Positions 8,001 to 20,000 of a stretch of DNA of 25,287 nt are shown piece by piece. This DNA comes from a virus: the IMG/VR virus record IMGVR_UViG_3300017969_005356, positions 1 to 25,287 of that record; one strand, given 5' to 3'. The translations under genes were made by a program, and so were the position numbers. How positions within the stretch are numbered: position 1 is the stretch's first letter; each line of letters begins with the position of its first letter. Below the pieces are notes generated by a model. That model searched no databases and was not told the origin of the DNA. It saw nothing but the letters and a program-made list of their open reading frames with translations.

Positions 8001-11000
8001 AAGACCTTCAATAGGAGAAACAATATTTCTAGCAGTATTAAGGACTTTAATATTGCCAGGATTATTATACCAATCGTAAGAAGAACTTACACCACCAGAT
8101 GAAGCAAATGGGCTGGGAGTTGTTCCCCCAACAACATTACCCTGTGGATTGATTGTATGGTTATAAGTACTAGCATCTGTGAATGCAGCACCCTGACAAG
8201 TAAGAAGGGCAGTTCCAGAAATAACACTTAATGGTGTTGTGGGAACTTGGAATCCAGAACCAGAGTACAATGCAACGCCTCTGAGAACTCTAACATTGGA
8301 CAGATAACCATCCAACTCATTACCACCACTAAGATTAGGACGACCGAGCAGCAGTTCAATTGCACCATAGTTTGTTTGCCAGGTGCCAAAACCAATCCTA
8401 TTTCCATTGAAGTAGAATTGAGTTTGATTAAAACCAGTGCCTGTTCTAACAATTGCCACATGGTGCCATGTGTTTACAGTAACATTAGCACCAAAATTCA
8501 TGAATGTTCCAGAACCGCCCCAGAAACCGATATTTCCAGTTCCATAGAAAATATTGAAGTTATCAGAAGTAGATCCAGTAATATGTCCACCTCCTGTAGT
8601 GGTTGGTCTAAACCAGCACTCGAAAGTAATCGCACCAGTACCAAAAGCAAACGAAGAGTTGACAGAAGGAATTCTCAAGTAATCATTAGAACCATCAAAG
8701 AATACAGAACCAGTTCCACCACCAGAAATAGTTGCAGTTGCACCAGAATCTCCACCAGTCAAGGTATCACCAGCAGCCCAAGCAGTTCCAGTGAAAGCAC
8801 CAACGTATAGTTTACCGCCATCTTCATCGTATTCAAGAACATCTGCAGTTCCAGTACCACTAGAAGTTACAGTTTCACCAACAGTAAAGACATCACTAGC
8901 ACTTTCAACATCAATTGTGTATGCTGTAATAGTATCAGAAGTATCAGTAATAATTAAGTCATGAACCATGTCATCAACAATGGTTCCAACAAAATCGTCA
9001 TAAGTCCAAGAACCAGAACCAAATTGACTGTCAACAATTGACTCTAACTCATCCTTATAGTAATTTTCATTGTATTGAATTTGTTTTGCAGCATGAACGG
9101 ATTCATTTCCACCAGGAGAAATGACACCCTTTAATGCATCGACAAGAACACCAAATCTTGCATATGGGTTTGCAATCGTTACTGGACTTTCAGTATCTCT
9201 ATATGCGGTTTGAGTTGCATGTACAGCAGAATATTGACCAGCAGGAACAGTAGTTCCCCTATCATAAAGGTTATTGTTGATGGCATATTCACCAAGTTCC
9301 TTAAGTTTTTCCAGTGCAAAAATTGCTGCGGGAAGAACATTGTCGATTGTAGTCAAATTGAGTGCAGCAGTTAAATACTTCTCAATTTCAGCAACACTGC
9401 TATTATTACCGCCAGTTTGAAGGTCGGAAATAATAGCAATAATTAAATCTTCAATATTCAACTCACTAGCATAAGTAAATGCAGTGAAGTTAACATTGTT
9501 CAAAGTATATGTAAGGTAATCATTGATAAGACCGAAGATTTCATCTTTGATATAGTCTCTATTGAAATAAAGTCTATCTGCAGCGATTGCATAATCATTA
9601 TCCGTTGGAGCAATGATATCATTAAGAGTATTAATTAAGGTATCAATTGCGGTTTGAACATCAGCACAACCACCTGGGTCATTAGTGATGCCCCAATCAC
9701 CAACAATAATGTTGGTTGTATTTGTACTATCTAAATCACCATTAATTGCTTGTTTTGCGTAATATCCAAGGCGATTGTGAGCATAGACGGATTGCCATAC
9801 TTGCAAACGAATATGAAGAAGAATATCATTAGTACCAAGATAGAATTTAGCGGCACCAACGGTATTAATATTACCACCATACTGAATATCATCTGCAATC
9901 TCGTCTAAAATGAGACCCAAATCAGTTTTACAACGCAAGGTTCCATCACCAGTTCCTCCAGCATTTCTAGGCATATCCAAAGCAAGGTCTGGATATCTGT
10001 TGATAAGGTCTGCAGATGCTTTATCAATGATAACAGCACGATTCTTGCGAATCAGATTTGCAGCATCATAGAATCTATGTCTAGAATCAGTATCTACTTG
10101 ATTTGTATAGATTGTGTCACTAGTACCATTGTGATAATCAACATTAAATGGTACTTCATAGAATGCATCAACCGTTCCACCAACAAATTCAAATGCAGGT
10201 TCAACCTTGGTAATAGTGCCGAGGTGGTCACCGTCAAGAGTTGCACTAGGAGTATCTGCTTCAGAAAGAGTATCCGTCAGGATATCAATCAGGTTATTAA
10301 TTGTGGTATAAACGTCAGCACAGTTGTTAAGGTTTGCAGAACCAGTCTCATAAATGTTGGTTGCGTCAGTATTGAGAGTCTGAGTCAATCCATGATTACC
10401 CTGAACTGTCCAAGCAACGTTGTTGATGATATACTGAAGCATTTCATCAACCTTGTTATATGCCCAGATAGTTTCAGTAATCTCAGTCTCAACATGGTTG
10501 AGTGTTACAGGATTCTGAGTTCTATCAACGTAAAGTGCAGCAGCATCCCACATGTGGCTGTTGGATCCATTCTTAAGGTCTTCGATAAGTTCTTCTAAGA
10601 CATCACGAATATCATCTTCGCAATTTACGTTACCGCCAGGAATGACCAAAGAAGGATATTGCTGAGTCAGCAGATAAACGGTTTCCTTAGCAATGAAGTC
10701 TAAGTTGAGTCGAATAGACTCTGCTGCATTATAAACTCTGTGGGAGTTGCCTGTGAATCCAACAGGAGCACCAGCAAGTCTAGAAGTTGCTAAGATTGCA
10801 TCATTGTGGAATTCTTCACCATTGGTAAGAGATTCGCCACCAGACCAATCTTGGTCATATACCTGACCATCTTCACCATCTAAGTGAAGAAGAAGTTTGG
10901 TGTTGCTGTCACCTTGGAAGATACCGTTGCGTGGTGTAAACTCTGCGCTATAGCGACCAGTGTTAGAAACCCTGAACTCATCAATATGACCAGAGAAAGG

Positions 11001-14000
11001 ATTAGAACCAGCGAAGTTTGCTCCAATAAAGAGACGTTTTGTGGAACCTAAATCGGTACTGTTAGTGGTGCTTCCAACTTCGGAACCATCGACAAATAAC
11101 TTCAAATTAGTACCACTTCTAGTGATAGCAATGTGATACCAAGTATCTGCAGAAAGAGTTGTTGCGCCAGATGTAACAACGTCACTGCCACCGATATTAA
11201 AGCGTACTTGATTTGTGGCAATATAAAGTCTACCAGCATTTGCATCAGCACCACTATCTCTCGTATCAAAGATATGTCTATCACCAGCAGAGACATCATC
11301 TGGACGAATCCAGCACTCAACAGTAAATGCTCCTGTTCCAAAACCAAATTCAGTAGAAGTTGGAATGGAGAGATAATCAGTAGTAGCATCATCCAATAAT
11401 AAGGAAGAATCACCAAATTTCTTCTGAGCAGTATCTAACTGAGCACTATTGTTGAAAGTTGCTGTATGATAATCCTGACCAGAGTTAAGGATTCTACCAA
11501 CCTTACCAAGATAAATTGTGGAACGTGCTTGGTTATATCCAATAACTTCTGCCTTAGTATCTCTGGTCTTAATAATTTGACCAGGCGAGAAGAATCCTTC
11601 ACCTTGTTTAGAGGTAAATGTTACTTTTCTAATTGTTATCTCTTCAGAAGCAGTAAATTCTCCGTTGTTATTTCCATATTCAATTTTATAGTTTCGGATG
11701 AATTCATCTTCACTGAAAGCACCAGATTCGTTATCATATGGAATGATATAATTGTTGATAGATTCATTTGCAGGGAATGAAATATCAAAGGCAGTAGAAT
11801 TATCATCAAAGTCAACAATATTAACTTGAGACTGTGAAATATCATCAAGAACAACGTTTGGATATGTTGTGGAAGTAATTCTGTTGAACAGCAGTCCAAA
11901 GAACGAAGAACCTTCAGAAATATCAACCTGAGAAATAAATTCTTCAGTTACGGGGTCTTGATAAACTGTAGTGGAGGTGACACGAGCAACAACAGCGGAC
12001 TGAGAACCAATGATAATATCGTTAAGTTCAATATCAAAAAGACCAGGGGTAGACTGATAGGTTCCTGTTGTCTTACTTAAAGTAAGGTCTCCTGTAACCT
12101 CAACTTGAGTTCCGTAGATAGGAGTTCCTTCTAACTTAGATGCAGCAGCAGTTCCCGATTGTCCTCTTAGAACTTCAAGAGTTGTAGACTCATTATTTTG
12201 AGTAATAGAATTAACAACAAAGATTTCAGAACCAAACTGATAACTCTCACCAACTTCAAATACATCACTTGCAACAGGAGTATTTGGTGTGTCCGAAGCA
12301 ATTACTTCAAAGGTATCTGTTGCAGCACCAATAGTATATCTTAACTCTGCAATAGGAGTTTCCTGTCCTGTTTGTAAGTTGATTTGTTCAACAACAGCAG
12401 TATTTCCAGTAAGGTTTGTTATTTGCTCACCAAAGATAAACAGTCCAAGATTATCAACGTCAGTGATTGTATTCAAGTTAGATGCAAATCCAGTCGTACT
12501 TACAATACAAAGTTCTCCAAGTTGGAAAGTACCCTCAGAAACATATCCAAAAATACTATTACCAATAACATTGGTAACAATAAGTTTTGCATTAGACGCT
12601 GTACCACTTAAAGTATTACCAATGTTAGGGAAGATTCCACTAATATTGGTGAAAGTCATTTCAATCGTATCGATTTGCTCAACTGTTACGTTGACGTACT
12701 TAACGCTTGCAGGGGGAGATGGTGGTTCACTAAAGACAATGGAATCATTTTGAATTTCAAAAGCAGTATCTGGGGTTTGTACAACGCCATTCAACACAAT
12801 CATTAACTGGTTTGCGTTAGCAACAACAGTTTCACCATTAACAGTTAATGGGAATGCGATTCTTTCACCATCAAAGAAGCTAGAAATATCATCCAATCTC
12901 TGAACAACAGAGGTTAAAATATTCTCCGAGGACGTAAGTCTCTTTTGACGGAAGAGAACTTCAGTATTATTAAACTCAGAATAAATTGGTTCAACAAGAG
13001 CAAAGTTTTGAATATTAGGAACAATTGCCTCTCTAGCAAGTTCAACCGATTTGACTAATTCGAAATCGGTTTCCTTATTTGGAATAGACCCATACTCGTT
13101 AACACTAAGTTCACCAAAAACCTTAAAGGATGCTGGGTGAACATTTCTAATTAAAATGTCTTTCCACTCACCAATAGATACAGCAGACTTAATTGCATAA
13201 GAGAAGTCTTGATAGTAGTAAGAGTCCTGAATCTTTTGAATAATTTCAGAAGGCTTACCTACATCATCAATGAACTGACCAGTTGTCTTAGTAATAGAAC
13301 CAATTTCAAGAACACCTTTAGCAACTTTAAGATCGCTAATTACACCAGAAGACTTGGAAATAGCGCCTGTTACTGATTGCCCTTCTGAAAAATCACCATC
13401 ATAATCAACAATCTTTAAAATTCTTGGTCCAACTTGCCAACCAGAGTTAGTAGAGACATATCCAGTTGCAGTAGCATTTTCAAGAGAATCACCTTGATAG
13501 ACCAATTCTCCTTCTAAGAATGTAGATGTAATGACATTTGCTTCTGCAGCACCACCGAAGGACGACGTTAATACTTGTTGACGACCCGTTCCAGCATTTA
13601 CAAAAGTAATCGCATCACCAAGTTCTGCGTTAGTAGGTGTAATTGCGAGTTTTAATTGGTCATCCTCAAGAGAGTTTGCAGTTCCAGAAATTGCATAATA
13701 AGTTGTAGTGCCATTAAGACGACCCAAAGCACCCGCAGAAAGTGGGAATTCTGCACCATCTCCAGTATCAATTACATTAAGAGTAACTTCAGACCCGTTT
13801 GGAATTCCATGAGGGAATGCAAATTGCAGTAATCCCAAATCAACGTTAATAACATAGTTGAAAGAAGACTTAAGTTCTACAGTTGGGGTAGAAGAATATC
13901 CAGCACCAGGGTCTTTAACGATGATTTGGTCGAGTCTTCCATTTTTAATGCTTGCTTCTGCAATAGCTCCAGAACCGCCGCCACCAGTAATAACAACAGC

Positions 14001-17000
14001 TGGAGCTTGTGAGTATCCAGAACCAGGGTCAGTTACAGTAATACTATCAAGAATACTTGTAGATGTAAGTTGTAAGTTTAGTGGGAACGTAATTTCAGGA
14101 CGTAAGGTATAGTCATGGGGATAATCGTAACCGAAGTTATTATTCTTCAGTTTCTTAATTTTACCTACGTTAGTACCGACAGTAAAGATTGAAGCACCAG
14201 TTCCAAATGGAGGAATAACAACTTCTAACTCAGCACCAGAACCAGTTAATCCAGGTCCAAGTATGCCATCAATTGCCTCAACATCAATACTTGCTGTAGT
14301 ATAACCTTTACCAGGAGAAGTAACAATAACCTCTTGAATCTGACCAGGAATAGTGATTCCTTCATCATCCTCACCATCTGCAACAGTGATTCTGACTAAA
14401 CCACCTTCACCATCACCTTGAATTGGCACTCCACTGTAAGTTCCAACTGCGTATTCTGTTCCAGGTTCATTAATTTGAACTCTTTCAATATTTCTAGTAC
14501 TTTGAATTCCAGAAATAATTGGAAGTTTTTGATAGAATCCACCACCATTAACAATTCTGATATCACTAATAGAACCAACTGCTTTTACAGAACTTGTACT
14601 ATAAGATGCTGTAGAGACATTAGCTGCTCCTTCGGGTTCATTTACTAGAGGGAATTTAATAACATCTGCACCTCTTGTAATTGTTGCGCCATCAATTCCA
14701 GAAACTAAGAAAGTACCCAAATATGGAGAATCGACAACATCAAGATAACTATCCTTAATTACAGGACTTGTATCATCATCTGGTCTAGATGGATCGAAAT
14801 AGTAAGAAATATTGGTAACAATATTTCTATCAACTTTTAGTTTAACTGTTGGTGTTGGTTGTCCTTCTCCAGTAACCCCAGGAGTTCCGATTCTTTCAAT
14901 AGAGTTAAAGGAATATTCAAGTTTATACAAATTATCTTTAGAGAAAGATAAATTGCCATTAGCCATAGAAGAATGACTGAGGTCAAACAAATATTGATGA
15001 CCATAGTACATTTTAAGGACTGGAGATTTGACAAAGATATCAACATTTCCAGGAGTTGTAGATGGATTTGTTATCGCAGCAGATTCTAACTTGTAAGTAA
15101 ATTCTAAAGGACTTACAACTGTTTCAACTGGGAAAGAACCATCATATTCATCATAAACGACATTATTAACAGTTTGTTCTGGATTACCATCAACAAAAAT
15201 CATTTCCCCTTCAGAGAGATAATGAGCAGTTGAGGTAATTACATATACTTCATCACTATTCTCAACAGCAGTTACTTGCAATCTCTTAGTGAGATTAGCA
15301 ATCAGTGTAATTGTCAGAACACCAGTTAAGTTAACAATTGTTGCCTCACTATAATCGGAATTAAAGGAGATATCTCCAGAGTTAATAGTAACTACAGAAC
15401 CAACAACATAAGGAGAACCGCCAGAAACTTCATCAATTCTAATAAGATAATCTTCATCGGTATATGGTTTGAATCTAGCAAACTCATTTAAGTTATTAGT
15501 TCCCCCACTTGGAGAATCATAGTTTGCCAACTCAATGAAAAATGTTCCTGGTGTTTGATTTGGAACTTGAATGAAGTTAAATCCAGAAATTTCATTAATA
15601 TCATTGGGAATTGGTCCAACAATTCCATAGGTGCTCTGCTCATTAAACTGAGTTGTTGAAAGAGAACCAAGGTCTAAGTCATTTGACCAATCATTATTGT
15701 TAACTGCTAAGTAAACTTTATTGTTAATATTGTCAATTTTAACAATGTATCCACTGTTAACAAAACTAGAACTATCATCATACAATTCAAGTTTTGTTTT
15801 TTCTGTAAGTTTGAAGTCCTGATTGATTGTGAGAACCTGAACATTATCAATCTTTGCAGTATCAGTAACTTTAAAATAATATCTGTCTTTTACAACAGCT
15901 TCTACTTTAAGTTTCTGAGAACCTGGGGAAGGAATCGTAGCTGTTCTAGAACTCCAAACATCATTACTATAAGTCAATGCCTCAGTATCCTGAGTCATCG
16001 TGGTCACAGCATCGTCAAAGTCTAAAGACTGGAATCCCGACTCTGCAAGTCCAAGACCTACAGAGTTTAGAATCAATGGCAATCCTGTAACTGGTGTAAC
16101 TGCAGTTCTGGTAAATCCAATACCAGTATTTGTCTGTTCTCCTTTATTACCAAGTCTTACAGAATCTGCATTTTTATCTGATTTTAAACCAAATCCAACA
16201 TAGTCAATATAATCATACTTATTGAGATTTGTAGTGAACCATGCATCGTCAACCCAATCAAATGCAAGGGCAAACGACGCTGTTGGAGGAATTGTAGTGA
16301 CATCAGAAGGAACAGTTGGTGTAATTGCTCTATTTCTAAGTCTCAAATTATCAAGATAATACTGTCCCTGGTATGCCGATGCAAATTCACCAGTAGTTCC
16401 ATTTTTACCAGGAATATTACCGAAGTGAAGGTCTTTATTGGAAAGGGCAGTATTTGAAACTGTTCCTGTAAAGATTTGAATGCCATTCACATAAGCAGTA
16501 AATGCATCGCCATCTTTCTTAAGACCAATAAATTGCCAAGAATCGTCCGCATACATTGTAGTTTGCGAAGAACTGAGACCAGTAGATGCACTATTGATTG
16601 TGGTGGAGTTATTGGTAACTACAAGTTCCAACTGACCACTACTAATGTCATAATACATCCAGAGACCTCCAGTAGCGTCTGTAGCGTCTCCAATTGCAAC
16701 TAAGGTCTGTTGGGTCTGAGAATGTGTTTGAGAGTTTGTAGCGTCCTTATAGAGCATGAACTCAATGGTCCAATCCTCTCCCAGTTTTGTTCCAAGGTCA
16801 TCTGCAGCAAACTTGATTGCAGCATTTTCCCAATTTGCAGGAGTTGCAACATCTTTACCGAATAGTTTTGCTACACCATCACCAACAAGAGCAAGAGCAT
16901 CGGTTGCATCATTACCAATCAGAGTTGGCGTGTAATGACCTGTAGTGTCGGTTGCATCATCAGTTTCATCAAATTCGAAGATAAATTCATTACGATTCCA

Positions 17001-20000
17001 AGATGTCTGTCCAAAAACGTGAACATCGCCTGAAGTATCGACATCAAGAGAATGTGCTGTGATACCTTCAATATTATTCAAATTGAACTCATTTTCAGTA
17101 TGATTGATAATATTACCCTTATAATCAATTTTGACTGTATCTACCGTCTTTAAAGAATTATTAATGTCTGTTCTTGTGTATGCGATATTGAGTTCACCAA
17201 AAATATCAATAGCAGATTTTGTAGAAAGTTGAATATCTCTACCTTCTGCCGAATAAGAATAATTCCAGATAATATCTCCAGATGTGTTAAATTTACCGAC
17301 CCAAAAACTATTTTTAGTTACATCATCTGACTTAAGTCTGAGAGTACATGGAACATAAAATTCATTGAACTCATCAACAACTAAACTGCTATCAAAGAAA
17401 GAATACAATGTATTGCTAAGTTCTTTAATCCAAGAAACTTGAATTACAGAAGTGCCAACGGTTACTTTACCAAAGGAAATATTAACATCATCACTAGAAC
17501 TAGTTGCCGCAGTTTCCATAGTGAAATATACATCACCATTAAGAGTAACTAAATCGGTAACTTTTTCAGAACCATTAGTAGAAGCAATTTTTCTCTTTAC
17601 AGAGAACGCGCCTGTGGTGTCTACAGTAGCAATAAATCCATCATAAGGATTTGCCGAATTTGTATTAGTGTATCCACCAATTACAAAACGAGTATCACTC
17701 AATTTTGCAATTGAAGTAATATTGTCAGAACGAGTAGCTCCAGAAATACCAGCATATGCTTTTTGGAAACTCAATGTTGCACTGAGACCATTATCTGCCT
17801 CAACATATTTTGCCAGAATAATATCTGGATTATATGCAGTTAAGATAGCACTATTTGGTCTATTGTTACCAACTACCCAGATATCAGTACCATCAACATA
17901 TAACTTTTGGAATTCTGTATATGTTTCTCCACTAGTAAGTTCGAGATTCTTTTCCCACTCTTTAACACCAGTTGCAGAAAGTTTGGCAACAAATCCTACA
18001 GTATTTCCATTAATATCTAAAGTTTTACCACAAATATAAATCTCTTTGCTATCATTAACAAATACATCATTAACTTTAACATACTCATTATTTTCAATCA
18101 GAGAGACATAATAGTCTGCCTTTTTGAAGACTTGAGGGTGAGATAAGATGACTCTTGGATTTTCAGTATATTCAGAACCAGAATTTACAATCTTAACGGA
18201 ATCAATAGCACCGACAGAAGTAACGGATGCCTCAAGTTTTCCAGATTCGCCGTCACCATCAATGGTAATTACTGGTGGAATATCTTCATTATATCCAGAA
18301 CCAGTTTGCAAAATATTAATTTGCTCGATACCCTTATATTGACGAACAACAAACTGTTTGTTCGTATTGTCCATGATTGGAGTATAATCGACAAAAATCG
18401 TATCTCCTGCAATAATATTATGAGGCTCTTCTGTAGTAAGAACACCAAAGTTTTGCCCACTACGAGTTTCAAAGGTGTAAGAAGAAATGCTTTCACCTTT
18501 AATTCTAGATACACGAGCAGAAACACCCGTTCCACCAGTACCAGTATTATTAAACAGAAGTCTGTCATTTACCTGATAATTCTGACCAGGGTTTTCAACA
18601 ATAAAGTCTGTAACAGATGCTTCTTCAAATTTAGTAGTGGTTTCAACCTCAATATCAACCTTCGAATCAAATCTTACTGTTGGGAAGTAATCAAAAAGTT
18701 GGAGAGGGGATTCTTCAAAAATTTCATCTGGGTCATCAATTTCATCTTGGCTAATGATACCATCTCTGTTTTCATCCTCAACTTCAAACAACAAGACATC
18801 ACCGTCTTCAGTTGTGAGAGAATTAGTAGAAGCATTAGGAGCCCTCTCTACATCAATATCAACATTTTCATATGGGTCTCTAAAACGAACAACACCTGTA
18901 GGAATATTTTGCTGAATTGCAGTAGAACTCAAATTCCAAGTATCAACAACAGAGTTAAAACTTGGACCAAGTACATATGGGAATACTGGGTTTCCATCTT
19001 CAGTATTATCAATGGTAACAAAGTAGCAATAACGACCATCTGGATATTCTGGAGTCTTACAAAAACGACCGTTATATTGGTCTAAGTCACCAAGATTACA
19101 TACGTATTCATAATCTTCAACAAATCTTCCTGCCTCTTCATCATTTAGAGATGGTCCAGCAATTCTGGAAGGATATGGATTAGTAATATCATTAAAAACA
19201 AGATTTGCCTTCAAACGATACGAACTTGCTAATCTAGTAATTTCCGAGGTTTGATCGGTTGGGTCTTCATATCCATATGGACCGTAGATTGGATTGCCAT
19301 CAAACGCCCATCCAATAATAGGAGAGTGTTCTAAGGAGTCGTTCAGTTCTGTTATGTTTTCATTGATTTCACTTAAATTATCACCAAGAATATATCTCAA
19401 TCTTTGAGGATTTGAAACGTGTGCATATTCACCACCATACTGGTTATTATATCCAGTGAATACAGAACCTTGAGCGGAATCAAATGAAGTTGTCTCTTGG
19501 AGATTGTATGTCCATTTGAATACTTCAGCGGAAAAAGTAGCTCCTTGACCAACAGAATCTAGGTTAATGATGGTTTGTCCTTGAGTATATCCAATACCCC
19601 TATTAATAATCTCAATACTAGTTACTCTACCAGCATTTTCTCCATCTCTATCAATATTTGCACGAGCAATGGCACCAAATCCATCACCTTGAATTGTAAC
19701 AATAGGTGGAGTGGTATATCCCTGTCCAGCAGAAATAATAGCAATAGAAATGATTCTACCATCACTAACAATGGCTTGTGCTACAGCACCGCTACCAGAA
19801 CTTAGAGATACAGATGGGGGGCTTGTATAAGACTCACCACCACTGTCAATGGAGATAGATTTAATTGGACCACGTACAGAGGCACTCGCTGTAGCACCTT
19901 GTCCTTCTCCACCAACAATAGAAATGGATGGTTGTGAGGTATATCCAGTACCACCATCTACAATAAGAATACGAGAGACAACTCCTTTTGTGATAATTGC

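Noticed and set aside
8247-8810. A 187-codon open frame on the plus strand
   Set aside because: It is antisense to LamG domain 3, which has clear family motifs. The Ser/Thr/Arg/Cys-rich translation is what the opposite strand of Gly/Thr/Val codons gives.
10077-10598. A 173-codon open frame on the plus strand
   Set aside because: Antisense to the helical repeats, Cys-rich, without domain features; the coding strand has coherent repeats.
18306-19085. A 259-codon open frame on the plus strand
   Set aside because: It lies antisense within the giant gene, is rich in Asn, Ile, Cys and Arg with no recognisable motif, and has no ribosome site. It is the reverse-frame shadow of an AT-rich, stop-poor coding strand.
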